A DNA stretch of 64,000 bases from Curtobacterium sp. MCBA15_012 (GCF_001864935.2 NZ_CP126267.1:1302001-1366000); one strand, 5' to 3'; shown: positions 30,587-39,381, counted from the first letter of the stretch. Translations and numbers: made by a program. The notes: generated from the letters alone by a model not told the origin.

Positions 30587-31405
30587 TCAGGACAGCCGCG
30601 TCGAGGCGATCCCGCCGTCGACGTCGATCGTGCCGCCCGTGACGAACGCCGCCTGGTCGGACGCGACCCAGCGGACCGCGCGCGCGATGTCGACCGGCTG
30701 GACCGGGCGGCCAGCCGGGGTGCCCTGGGTCATCGCGGCGAGGACCTCCGCCGAGTCGGCGTTGCCCGGTGTCGCCGTCGCGCCCGGGGCGACGGTCACG
30801 ACGCGGATGCCGCGGTGCCCGTACTCCGCGGCCCAGGCGCGCGTGAGCTGCTCGACCGCGGCCTTCGTCGCGGGGTAGAGGGCCATGAACGGGACACCGA
30901 CGCGTGCCATCCACGAGCCGATGTTCACGACGACACCGCCGCCGCGCTCGGCCATGCCCGGGGCGAGTGCCGCGACGAGGACGTGCGGTGCGCGGACGTT
31001 CGTCGCGAGCAGGGCGTCGACGGTGTCGTCGGACAGCGACTCGGTCGGGCCCCCGGGGTAGACGCCCGCGTTGTTCACGAGGACGTCGACGTGCCCGCCG
31101 AGTCGGTCGAGCGCCGCGGCCGCGAGGTCCCGGACCGCCGTGGCGCTGGCGGACAGGTCGGCGACGAGTGCGACGGCACGTCCGCCCTGCGCCTGGATGT
31201 CGGCGGCGACCGCCCGGGTGCGCTGCTCGTCGCGGCCGTGGACGGCCACGGTCAGGCCGGCGGCGGCGAGCTCGCGGGCGACGGCCTCGCCGATGCCGCT
31301 CGAGGCGCCGGTCACGAGGGCGGTGCGGGGTGTCGTGTGGTCAGGGGTCGTCTCGGCGGACTGCGTCGTCTGGTGGGGTGTCGTCTGCTCGTGCTGTGTC
31401 GTCAT
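30587..31405 (-). CDS. short-chain dehydrogenase/reductase
   Basis: The 272-residue protein is a classical SDR: cofactor motif TGASSGIGEAVA (~34-45), NNAGVY, the Ser in VVNIGSWM, and the active-site YPATK (~190). NADP(H) use is suggested by the basic residue in VHGRDEQRT. The first ~27 residues are a Thr/Gln-rich tail not usual for the family. It is divergent from an AraC-type activator; the 110-bp gap holds a 21-bp-spaced direct repeat, so that regulator probably controls it. Confidence 0.9.
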   Translation of the reverse strand: MTTQHEQTTPHQTTQSAETTPDHTTPRTALVTGASSGIGEAVARELAAAGLTVAVHGRDEQRTRAVAADIQAQGGRAVALVADLSASATAVRDLAAAALDRLGGHVDVLVNNAGVYPGGPTESLSDDTVDALLATNVRAPHVLVAALAPGMAERGGGVVVNIGSWMARVGVPFMALYPATKAAVEQLTRAWAAEYGHRGIRVVTVAPGATATPGNADSAEVLAAMTQGTPAGRPVQPVDIARAVRWVASDQAAFVTGGTIDVDGGIASTRLS

Positions 31406-31439
31406 GGTCCGATGCTCCGGCTGCGGGCACGGCCGTCGC

Positions 31440-31470
31440 TTGCCCGGATCCGCGAGGACCTTGCCCGATC
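31440..31470. promoter_or_regulatory. direct repeat, candidate AraC operator
   Basis: TTGCCCGGATC at 31440 and TTGCCCGATC at 31461 are direct repeats exactly 21 bp apart (two helical turns), the usual arrangement of AraC-family half-sites. They lie between the divergent SDR and AraC genes. Confidence 0.55.
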
Positions 31471-31515
31471 CCGTGACGTCTCCTGCTGGTGTGCTCGGAT
31501 GGGTAGGTTGGCGAC

Positions 31516-32460
31516 GTGGACGACCGCATCGCGCAGCACCTCGACCGTGCAGCCGCGATCGCGTCTGCGCACGCCGCCGTCCTCGGGAACGACCACCACG
31601 CAGCGGCCGCCCGCACCGGATCGGCGCACCACGCCGAGGCGCTCGGGCTCACCGTGTCCCGGGTGCACCAGCCGACGGGGTTGTTCGACCGGCGGTACGT
31701 GCCGTCGCTGTCCGTGGTGCTGCGCGGGCGGAAGCGCTCGATCGTCGGGGACGACGACCAGGAGTGGGGCCGCGAGCGGTTCATCATCACGCCCGTGGAC
31801 CTGCCCGTCGTCGCCGGCGTGGTGGACGCCGCGGGGGAGGACGGCTTCGTCTCCGCGGTGTGGCGGCTCGATCCCGTCGTCGTCGGTGAGGTCGTCGCCT
31901 CCATGTCCGTCCCCGCTGTTGCAGCCGCCGCGCCGGTGCCGAGACTCGGGCGCTGGACCGAGGCCCTCGCGGACGCGTTCGCCCGGCTGCTCGGACTGCT
32001 CGACGCCCCGGAGGACATCCCCGTGCTGTTCCCGCTCGTCTCGCGGGAGATCGTGCTGCGGCTGCTGCAGACCGCGCAGGCACCGAGGATCACGGCGGCG
32101 CTCGACGGGAGCGGCACCTCCGTGGTGGCGGGTGCGACTGCGCTGCTGACCTCGCGAATGGACGAGCCGTGGTCGATGGACCGGCTCGCGCGGACCCTGC
32201 GGGTGAGCGAGTCGACGCTGTTCGCCCGGTTCAAGGAAGCGACGGGGATGACGCCGGCGCAGTACCTCAAGCGGACACGACTGGGGGAGGCGCGGCGGCG
32301 GATGGTCGTGCACGGGGACACCGCGGCGCGGGCTGCGGCCGCGGTCGGGTTCCGGAGTGCGTCGCACTTCTCGCGGGACTACCGGGAGGCGTACGGGCGG
32401 CCGCCGGCCGCGGATGCGGTGGTGGCGCGGGCGCAACTGGCGTCGGCGACGGCGGTGTAG
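31516..32460 (+). CDS. AraC-family transcriptional regulator
   Basis: The 314-residue protein has an N-terminal AraC_N-type cupin domain (RVHQPTGLFDRRYVPSLSVVLRGRKR, FIITPVDLPV) and a C-terminal double helix-turn-helix (WSMDRLARTLRVSESTLFAR, MTPAQYLKRTRLGEARR, AARAAAAVGFRSASHFSRDYREAYG). It most likely activates the divergent SDR gene in response to a small molecule. The start GTGGACGACCGC is 110 bp from the SDR start. Confidence 0.9.
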   Translation: MDDRIAQHLDRAAAIASAHAAVLGNDHHAAAARTGSAHHAEALGLTVSRVHQPTGLFDRRYVPSLSVVLRGRKRSIVGDDDQEWGRERFIITPVDLPVVAGVVDAAGEDGFVSAVWRLDPVVVGEVVASMSVPAVAAAAPVPRLGRWTEALADAFARLLGLLDAPEDIPVLFPLVSREIVLRLLQTAQAPRITAALDGSGTSVVAGATALLTSRMDEPWSMDRLARTLRVSESTLFARFKEATGMTPAQYLKRTRLGEARRRMVVHGDTAARAAAAVGFRSASHFSRDYREAYGRPPAADAVVARAQLASATAV

Positions 32461-32476
32461 TCGCGCAGGGTGGGGC

Positions 32477-32523
32477 GGGACGGACTGGAGGCGCGGGGCG
32501 GGGTGGTGACGGGCCTCCCGTCC
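32477..32523. repeat. imperfect GGAGGCGCG-family palindrome
   Basis: GGACGGACTGGAGGCGCG and GGCCTCCCGTCC flank a 17-nt loop just after the AraC stop. One mismatch in the left arm. Confidence 0.6.
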
Positions 32524-32574
32524 GGTGGGTGGCGCCGTGGGTCCCGTCGCTGCGCGAGCACGCGCGCCGGGAGG

Positions 32575-32893
32575 TCAGCCGTGTTCGCGGCCGGGGAGCG
32601 GGGCGCCATCGAGGAACGCCTCGTAGTCGGCGCGGGCGTCCTCGTCGACGGTCGGGGCGCCGCGACCGTACCGGGCGTCGGTGCGGTCGCGCTTCGGGCC
32701 GGAGAGCCAGAACCACTCGTCGGTCTCGACGTCGCGGAAGTTGGCGTCGAACCCCTGCTCGCGGGCGAGGGTGCGGGCGTGGAAGGACGCGGTCCTCTCA
32801 GGTCTTCGTGAAGCGCACGCGGCTGATCCAGGCGGGGCCGGCGTCGGTGGGGTGGCCGGTCTTCAGCTGGACGTACATGATGCGGTCGGGCAT
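32575..32893 (-). pseudogene. frameshifted conserved hypothetical gene
   Basis: The frame starts MPDRIMYVQLKTGHPTDAGP and runs to FTKT followed by TGA at 32798-32800. The next frame then continues with strong coding bias: WRTASFHARTLAREQG, FDANFRDVETDEWFWLSG, PKRDRTDARYGRG, ending PLPGREHG and TGA at 32575. Removing the single T at 32798 would restore one 105-residue protein of a type I remember as conserved in Microbacteriaceae. This is a one-base insertion in the genome or a sequencing error. Confidence 0.75.
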
Positions 32894-32942
32894 GGGGGGA
32901 GCGTAGCGGTCCGAGGTCGCCTTCCCCGGGCCTGTGCTCGCG

Positions 32943-33074
32943 TCACCACCGTGGCAGGTCATCGTGCCACGGATGACCCTTCGGCAGGCCCACCCGCGAG
33001 GTCTCCGTCGCGAGCGCGTGGAACTTCGGCGGCAGCAGGACCGGCACCTCGTTCGTCGGGAGCGCGAGTGAGGA
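32943..33074 (-). pseudogene. C-terminal remnant read beyond the stop of the nuclease-like gene
   Basis: In frame after the stop codon, 43 codons encode SSLALPTNEVPVLLPPKF, HALATETSRVGLPKG and HPWHDDLPRW, then TGA. G/C third-position bias is strong, which unselected intergenic DNA would rarely show. It reads as the natural C-terminus of the upstream protein. Confidence 0.6.
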
Positions 33075-33521
33075 TCAGGCGTCCTCGTAGCGACCGAACG
33101 TGGGCAGTGGGACACGGGACCGCTCCGGTCCGGCGTTCCGGGTGCCAGCCGGGATCCCGGGAGTCGTCAACCAGTCCATGTGCTGGATCCAGGCGGCCGC
33201 CGCGACGTGGTCGCGGGGCACGACGAAGTAGCGCAGCGGCGCAGACAGGTCGTCGTCGATGGCCACCATGACGAACCACTCGTGTCGATGCAGGGAGGGC
33301 TGTTGGGACTTCTCGCCGAGTGGCCACGAGAGCCGAGGGCCGCTCCCTCGCGCGGACTTCACCTGCACCTCGACCATCGTGCGGTCTCCTCCGAGCTGGA
33401 CCGCGAGGATGTCCGTGCGTTCCAGACCGTCGCGGGTCAGCGCCGGTGCCCAACCGTGTCGCGCGAGCTCGGCCGCGACTGCGTGCTCACCGATCGTCTT
33501 CGTCTGTTTCGTGTCGACCAC
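33075..33521 (-). CDS. PD-(D/E)XK nuclease-like protein, probably cut short by a nonsense change
   Basis: The 148-residue product begins MVDTKQTKTIGEHAVAAELA and has an endonuclease-like core: GLERTDILAVQ (Asp) followed by MVEVQVKS (E-x-K), as in Holliday-resolvase or restriction-type folds. It stops at a TGA in the context YEDA-TGA, but the same frame stays open with normal codon bias for 44 more codons to 32943. A TGG-to-TGA change in a longer gene is therefore likely. It might act on DNA or only bind it. Confidence 0.6.
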   Translation of the reverse strand: MVDTKQTKTIGEHAVAAELARHGWAPALTRDGLERTDILAVQLGGDRTMVEVQVKSARGSGPRLSWPLGEKSQQPSLHRHEWFVMVAIDDDLSAPLRYFVVPRDHVAAAAWIQHMDWLTTPGIPAGTRNAGPERSRVPLPTFGRYEDA

Positions 33522-33632
33522 GCGATGAGCATAGGCAGCGCGATGTGCGGTGCGCGGCGTCTGCCACCGAGAGGCACCGCGCGGAGTCGCCCCCGCGCGC
33601 AGTCATCGCGGCCGTCACCCAGATCGGTGGTG

Positions 33633-35093
33633 TCAGTCGAGGAAGTAGGCCGCGGTCTTCTCGTCGGAGTCGAGGATGTCCGCGGGAGCCACCCCGACCT
33701 CGATCGCGAGCGCGACCGATCCGGCGAGCGCGGTTTCCACGTCTGGTGAGAACGCGCGGTCGAGGACTGCGACGTACGTCGACGTCGCGGATCTGAGCCG
33801 GTCGACGAGTTGTTCCTGTTCGCTCGTGAGACGTTCTCCGAGCAACCGCTGCTCGTCGGCGTATCGCTCGAGGAGCTCGCACTCCCGCCGAGCGAGGGAA
33901 TCAGACACCGTCTCGTACATCACGGTACCGATCGTGTTGCCGATCACGGCTCCGAGGACCGGGATGGGGATGACCGCTTGGCCGACGAGCGACGAGACCG
34001 CACTGACCGCAGCTTCCAGCGAGACCAGTTCGGCACGCTCCATGAACTCGCGCTCCGTGATCGTTCCGGTACGCAGCTCGTTCGCCAGCTCGGCTATGCC
34101 GAAGCTCGCCGTGACGAGTGCACTCGCAACAGCAGCGGGCGTCGCGGCCAGGTTGGTCAAGGTGTAGACACTCACACCGCGGACGCCGCCCTTCACGACG
34201 CCCACTCCCGATTCGCCGAGGACCTCGGTCCAGTCGCCGGTGGTGAACTGCGCGAGCGGTGTCCCAGCACGGTGCTTCCTGACGACTGCCATGACGAACG
34301 TCGTCACCCCTTCGACGGTGCCAGCGGCGATCGTGGCCTTGCCCGCCTCTCGGATGGATGCTCGCCCTGCGGCGGATGCATCGGCACGCTGCGATCGAGC
34401 GGTTGCGCGCAGCGAGTCCTTCTCGCTCTCGAGAGTGGCCGTGTACGAGCCGCGTTGGACGTCCGCGTAGTCGAGTGCGGATGGCTCGAGCGAGTCCACG
34501 TCGACTCGTCCGGTACCGAAGAACGCTCGGATGCGGAGCCAGTCCCGGTACGACGGGCCGTCACCGGACCCCGCGACGAGCTTGCTCGCGTCCGTTGCCG
34601 ACATGGAATGCAAGTCGCGGATGGTCTCGTAGTGGTCCGCGGGGATCTGGTACTTCCCACCGTTCCGGATGAAGTCGGGGTACTTGTCGAGGTGCTCGCC
34701 GATCGCCCCCAGCCCGAGACGACCGCCCGCGGCGACGAACTTCTGCTGGATCTCGACGCCGTCTCGGAGGAGGTCGACTGGGCCGTTGTCGTTGACCCAC
34801 CCGTAGCGAGCAGCGTCGCCGACGATTCGTGCTCGGGCGTTGCCGACGCCGACCTCAGCGACCTCCGCGATGAAGCCGTGCATTCCCTTCACCCCGCCTC
34901 GGTTCCGGGCGACCACCTCGAGGTCGATCCTGCGGAGCGCCGCGTCGACCGTTGACAGCGCTCCGTCGAGGTCGTTCGCGTGCCGTTCCAGACGAGCGAA
35001 GAGCGCCTCGAGGCGGACCTCGTTCAGGTGGTTCACCCAGGCAGCGACGGCTTGCTCCTGGATCCGCTTCGCGCCGCTGATCGGGTCAGTCAT
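33633..35093 (-). CDS. large hypothetical protein with membrane segments, second gene of a two-gene module
   Basis: The 486-residue protein starts inside the end of the upstream gene (8-bp overlap), so both are translated together. Residues 1-60 are helical. A conserved-looking block follows (GVKGMHGFIAEVAEVGVGNA, YGWVNDNGPVDL, VEIQQKFVAAGG, YPDFIRNGGKYQIPADHYE). Two long hydrophobic glycine/alanine-rich regions lie at roughly 300-340 and 355-395 (VGQAVIPIPVLGAVIGNTIG), and the rest is helical. I have the impression of having seen similar pairs in distant bacteria, but know no function. A membrane-active or toxin-like role is possible. Confidence 0.7.
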   Translation of the reverse strand: MTDPISGAKRIQEQAVAAWVNHLNEVRLEALFARLERHANDLDGALSTVDAALRRIDLEVVARNRGGVKGMHGFIAEVAEVGVGNARARIVGDAARYGWVNDNGPVDLLRDGVEIQQKFVAAGGRLGLGAIGEHLDKYPDFIRNGGKYQIPADHYETIRDLHSMSATDASKLVAGSGDGPSYRDWLRIRAFFGTGRVDVDSLEPSALDYADVQRGSYTATLESEKDSLRATARSQRADASAAGRASIREAGKATIAAGTVEGVTTFVMAVVRKHRAGTPLAQFTTGDWTEVLGESGVGVVKGGVRGVSVYTLTNLAATPAAVASALVTASFGIAELANELRTGTITEREFMERAELVSLEAAVSAVSSLVGQAVIPIPVLGAVIGNTIGTVMYETVSDSLARRECELLERYADEQRLLGERLTSEQEQLVDRLRSATSTYVAVLDRAFSPDVETALAGSVALAIEVGVAPADILDSDEKTAAYFLD

Positions 35094-36096
35094 CCGCGGT
35101 CTCCGACGCGATGCGCGTCCCGAGGAGGGCAGCGCAGGAGGTCGCTGTGTTGACCAGTGACGTAAGACGCGCCTGATCCGTCCTGGGGCGCTCGGCGAAG
35201 TCCTCGCCGAAGGCGGAGAGCGACTGTGTGTAGTTGTCTCGGAGGAGTTCGCGGACCGACGTGCTCCGGTCGAGCAGAGCCCTGATCTGCGTTTCGAGCG
35301 ACCGGACGGCGGCGGTGTTCTCGCGAAGCGCGAGCAGCGCCTGGTGCTTCGCTTCCCGTGTCTCGGACTTCTTCTTCGTGAAGAGCACGATCGACGTGAG
35401 GAGCGCGGCCCCGGCCACGCTCCAGCCGATCGGACCTGCCAGCGCGAGGAGCGCTCCGCCCATCGCGGTTCCGCCCCCGCCAGCCGCCAGCGCGCCCCCT
35501 CCCAACCACGCGAGTGCTGCGTTGGTGGCGGCCGCTCCCGACAGCGTGGAGATCGCCGTCCCGGTGGAGGCCGCACCGAAGGTGGTCGCGGTCCACATCG
35601 CCGCTGCGGGCGCCAGGCTCGCCACGGCGGCGCCGACCGTGACGCCGGCGCCCGCTCCGAACGCCGATGCCCGAGCGGCTTCGAGGTCCTTCCGCGCGAA
35701 CTCCTCGGCCTCGAGGAACGCGGTCCGGTTGAGCTGAACCCGCTCGAAAGCCGTCCCGAACGACTTCGGCGTGTTGGCGATGCTGTTGACGAGGTGCTCA
35801 ACGAGTTCGAGCAGGTCCACCGACCGCTCGCGCTGCCGGAGGAGCTCGAGACCGGTGTCCGTCATCGACGTGTGCGCCGCGTTGTAGTCGATCGTGGCTC
35901 GCTCGTACGGATCTTCGTCCGGACCTCGGCGCGCTTCGAGGGCGTCCTCTGCCGACTCCCGCAAGGAGCGCGCCTGTCCGATCACCCGTGATGAGGTGTC
36001 ACGGGTGGCCTGGCCCACGCTGTCGAGCGTCTTGGCCAGCCCCTGCTTGAGCTTGTCGGGGTCGAATGGTTGGGGCAACGTCACTCCTGGGCTCAC
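35086..36096 (-). CDS. glycine-zipper membrane protein, first gene of a two-gene module
   Basis: The 336-residue protein (GTG start; a second GTG at 36084 is possible) has a helical N-terminal part (DPDKLKQGLAKTLDSVGQAT, LELLRQRERSVDLLELVEHL). A central Gly/Ala-rich membrane region at ~145-245 includes TFGAASTGTAISTLSGAAAT, NAALAWLGGGALAAGGGG and ALLALAGPIGW. A charged helical tail follows (KKKSETREAKHQALLALREN). The glycine zipper suggests insertion or pore formation in a membrane. Both genes of the pair appear intact although their neighbours are broken. Function unknown. Confidence 0.7.
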   Translation of the reverse strand: MSPGVTLPQPFDPDKLKQGLAKTLDSVGQATRDTSSRVIGQARSLRESAEDALEARRGPDEDPYERATIDYNAAHTSMTDTGLELLRQRERSVDLLELVEHLVNSIANTPKSFGTAFERVQLNRTAFLEAEEFARKDLEAARASAFGAGAGVTVGAAVASLAPAAAMWTATTFGAASTGTAISTLSGAAATNAALAWLGGGALAAGGGGTAMGGALLALAGPIGWSVAGAALLTSIVLFTKKKSETREAKHQALLALRENTAAVRSLETQIRALLDRSTSVRELLRDNYTQSLSAFGEDFAERPRTDQARLTSLVNTATSCAALLGTRIASETADD

Positions 36097-36196
36097 CGAT
36101 GGTGTTCGGAAAGCTACCTGAAGCGAGCGACAGTCAGGTCGGGCCGGGTTGGAACCGCGGCGCGGTCGTCGGGATCACCCTCCGGCCGCGGCTGGT

Positions 36197-36754
36197 TCAG
36201 GCCAGCGCAGCCGAAGAACGCGCGGCGACGAAGCTGTACAAGGCTTCGGCGGTGACGACCGCAAGACCCCTCAGAAAATCCTCGAGCCGGACGCCTTCGA
36301 CGTGGTCGTAGATCGACAGTCGGGCGAGACGGACCACGCCCGTGGCCGCAGCCGCATCCTTGACTGCGTCGTACAGTGCTCGCTGCTTCCACCGGGGAGC
36401 GCCGACACTCAGGAACACCATCTCCGCGTCCGCGGGACCGAACATCCGCTCGGCGGACGGATTCGTCCACCGTCTGCCGCCGGTGCCGGACCGCTGTTCA
36501 TGTTCTGCCGAGTGACGTTGGTAGTCGACGGCCCACGGGAGTGCTGATGCGAACGGAGCGAGCAGGGTCAGCGCGCGGTAACGGTTGAAGTGGAAGTCTT
36601 CGTCGAGCTCGACGATGACTTCGCCGTACGACAGATCCCACGGCCCTGGTCGGAACAGTGGCTCGGGTGCGAGTCCGCCGAGCGAGTGGTACAGGTCGAG
36701 GATGTCTGCTCGGGTGCTCGCTGGCAGGTCAGGGAGCCTGGGCGCCGCCGGCAG
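36197..36754 (-). pseudogene. conserved hypothetical gene without a usable start codon
   Basis: A continuous frame with strong coding bias encodes LPDLPASTRADILDLYHSLG, LFRPGPWDLSYGEVIVELDE, FHFNRYRALTLLAPFASA, RWTNPSAERMFG, PRWKQRALYDAVKDAAAATG and VRLARLSIYDHVEGVRLEDF. It is open back to a TGA at 36794-36796, but that stretch has no ATG, GTG or TTG; an internal ATG at 36445 would drop half the protein. The 5' end appears to have been lost where it meets an oppositely oriented fragment. A rare CTG start at 36754 cannot be excluded. Confidence 0.6.
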
Positions 36755-37280
36755 CTCGGCTCTCGACCGGTGAGCTCGCCGAGCGTATCGGCCTCATTGC
36801 AGACGAGGCGACCAACAGTACAGTGGCAGACGGCACCTTCTTCGGCCAGCTGTCGATTGCGAATCCGCCTTCCGTTGTTGATGCCGTGGACGCGCTCTTC
36901 GCCGAATGGCGTGAGCTCGGAGGCACGGTCGATTTCGGGGGCGCTCGGGAAAGCAGTGCATTCATGGTCGCGCCAAGACGTTCCGCCGCGGGGCCGTCTC
37001 ACTGGCTTTTCACGGTATGCCCGATCGCCACCAGTGTCGAAGTCGTCTTCCAGCACCTTCGCGTCCGCCGTTCGACGACGTCACGATCCGCCAGGAGTTC
37101 CGCGCCCGTCTCGATGCGATCAGGGGAGTCGACCTGCCCGCCAGCCGCATCGACAAGCGGCCATCGTTCCCGGTCGAGGTGTTCATTGACGAGCATGCTC
37201 GGAACGCGGTCGTCGAGGCGCTGCGGTGGTTCGTCGACCAGGTGCTGGACCGACTGTCCGAAGAGGAGGATGCAGCGTGA
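36736..37280 (+). pseudogene. truncated and frameshifted hypothetical gene
   Basis: The plus-strand frame encodes GELAERIGLIADEATNSTVA, VVDAVDALFAEWRELGGTVD and HWLFTVCPIATSVEVVFQHL. Coding bias then jumps to another frame (RPPFDDVTIRQEFRARLDAI, RPSFPVEVFIDEHARNAVVE, ending SEEEDAA). A single-base deletion near 37061 would explain this. No proper start is visible; the 5' end meets the oppositely oriented pseudogene. Its stop overlaps the GTG of the next gene (GTGA), so the two were once coupled. Confidence 0.6.
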
Positions 37281-38561
37281 CCGACAACTCTGAAGTGAAC
37301 AAGGTGTTCGATCAGGTCGAGCTGGTCAGCGACGGAGACGGCATCGCCGTGATCGGCACGCCCTCGGCCGTCGAGCAATTCCTCCGAAGCGAAGAGCTCG
37401 GAGGACCTGGCCCGGTTTCGGCGACCGATCTGCCCCTCAGCGTGCTCGGCAGCTTCGGGCAAGTCACAGCTGCCGGCATGGCCAGCTCCGGCAAGTGGGT
37501 GCAACTCGCCGACGAGTCCGCTGCCGTCGCCCGCATATTCGATCTGGTGAAGAACAGCCAGACCGGGCTGAGCATGGGGATCGCGAAGATGCCCGACGGA
37601 CAGTTCGTCAAGCACCTTCAATTCGTGTCGGTCGGTCCGATGGTCAACCCCACGACCATTGCCAGCATCGGCACGTTGATGAGTCAGATGGCTCTGCAGA
37701 AGTCGATCCATCGGCTCGGCGACTACCTCGAGGTGATCGACGAAAAGGTGGACCACGTCCTGCGCAACCAGCAGGACGCGGTCCTGGCGGATATGATCGG
37801 CGTCGACTTCGTGATCGAGGACGCTTCGACTTCGTGTTCGAGGACGCGATGACCGGCCGTGCTCCCGCCAGTCGCGTCGACGAAGCCACGTGATCGAAGA
37901 TCCGGGGGACCTCCGCAACCCGGCCGGCACTCAGGCGTACGCGCTCAGGCAGCTCGACGGCCTGGCGCAGAAGCTTGAGAATAAGATGAAACTGGGGGAG
38001 TTGGCCGACGCAACCGAGACGATCGAATCGAAGGTCCGCGAGTGGCTCGCTGTGATCGCGCACTCCCCGCAAGTGCAGGACACCGTCGACGTGCTCGAAC
38101 TCGACCGAGTGCTCGACGCGGCGCCGGAGGAAGCGACGCAGAAACGACTCGCGCTCAAGGCGATCCGTGAGAACCGCGCCGCGCGTATCTCCGGAGCCAC
38201 TCGTCACCTCAGCTAGCGCATGGAGGCCGCGGCGATGCGGGCCAATTCGAAAGTCCTGCTCCAGCCGATACCGGCTCGGGCGATCGTGCGAGCGAGCAAT
38301 GAGGTCGGGGCCGACATGGGCACGTCCCATGGGCGGACCGGGGCCGGACGAGGTCACGATGGTTTAGACGCCAAACGCTGGCTACAGGCGGTCGGCGAGC
38401 TCCGTGATCGCGCCGGCGAGGAGAGCGCCGGAGGACTGGACGCGGCGAAGACTTGCAGATCGTCGGCAATCGCTCGCGCCCGCCTCGCTCCGTGGAAAAT
38501 AGCGGCGGACATCGCGGAGCGGGCGCTCTGGGAGCGGGACGAGGGCGGGCGCGCGTTGTAG
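37277..38561 (+). pseudogene. multiply disrupted hypothetical gene
   Basis: Coding-like sequence starts at a GTG (VTDNSEVNKVFDQVELVSDG) and runs in frame to 37852 (VIDEKVDHVLRNQQDAVLAD). A 23-bp tandem duplication at 37803-37848 shifts the frame. The restored frame then meets TGA at 37891 (in DEAT-stop-SKI, probably an old Trp codon) and another shift. Later blocks QAYALRQLDGLAQKLENKMK, VREWLAVIAHSPQVQDTVDV and VLELDRVLDAAPEEA follow, then TAG at 38214, then ANSKVLLQP and LDAKRWLQAVGELRDRAG. At least four lesions show an old pseudogene of a ~420-residue protein of unknown role. Confidence 0.7.
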
Positions 38562-39069
38562 GAGAAGGGCGAGGGCGAGGGGTGGAGCGCCTCAGGACGC
38601 CCTTCACGTCGCCGACAAACATCCTTGTTGGTCGCGCCCCCGGTGCCCGGATATTGCCGTCAACAGGTGAGGTGGAGAAGCAGAGATGGAACTCATACGC
38701 TGGTTTGCGCCGACTAGAAGCCTGCTACCCGCGGTTCGGTATCTATGATGCGTGCCTAAGCCAGGCAACACTGAAGACGGAATGTATACAAAGGGCTGCT
38801 TGCGCTCTCATCATCGCATGGATGCCAATTCATTTCTGCATGAGCACTAAGCGAAATCGACGTCGGGGCTGGAGGGGCGGCGAAGCCGGCTCAAATCTCG
38901 TCTGACTCCGAAGGCTCGCTGATGATTAGGCGCGTACTGCGCCCGTGAGACTGGTTTTCATCGTATGGCTCAGAACCGAGCGTTTTGCGTCGTGGACAAC
39001 CGCGGGGTCCTTTCGTGCGATCCATCGAGGAGAGCACAAATGTAGGCGCGCACGCCAGGCTGTGCTGCG
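38562..39069. other. non-coding gap at the left edge of the R-M cassette
   Basis: About 500 bp hold no frame with coding bias. GC content falls visibly from about 38640 rightwards, marking the left boundary of the low-GC restriction-modification cassette. I see no integrase, transposase, tRNA or clear terminal repeat. Confidence 0.5.
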
Positions 39070-39381
39070 TCATTCACCCGGCGATTCACCGAGCTGCCAG
39101 GTCGGCAAGGGACCTTCGAGTAGTTCTACCATCTGAACCAAATATCGAATGAAAAACGCTTCGTCGCCGCGGATCTCGACCGCATTGCTGGCCAGGGCGT
39201 TCTTTGTGGAGGCGGCTACGGTGAGCTGCGCGCGCTCATCAACAACAAACTCTATACATTGGTCGTGGGGAAGAGCTGGTTCTGTTTGCACTTCTCGCCA
39301 ACCATCCGTGGCCAGAGCGAATACTTGACGTTGCAGAATGCTTTCTCCGTCTACTATCCAGAGAATGGCGTGGCCCAACAT
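39070..39381 (-). CDS. small hypothetical protein coupled to the restriction endonuclease gene
   Basis: The 103-residue product starts MLGHAILWIVDGESILQRQV and continues ALATDGWREVQTEPALPHDQ, VVDERAQLTVAASTKNALA. The ATG shares one base with the TGA of the endonuclease gene (TGATG), so it belongs to the cassette. Codon use is low-GC like its neighbours. No family recognised; it could be an accessory subunit or unrelated cargo. Confidence 0.55.
   Translation of the reverse strand: MLGHAILWIVDGESILQRQVFALATDGWREVQTEPALPHDQCIEFVVDERAQLTVAASTKNALASNAVEIRGDEAFFIRYLVQMVELLEGPLPTWQLGESPGE

Noticed and set aside
36197..36445. An independent 82-residue gene starting at ATG 36445.
   Set aside because: Strong coding bias continues upstream of that ATG in the same frame for over 100 codons, so the short frame is only the tail of a longer, start-less gene.
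38562..39069. Attachment site or integrase remnant at the R-M island edge.
   Set aside because: No recombinase-like frame, tRNA end or matching direct repeats were seen on the two sides.
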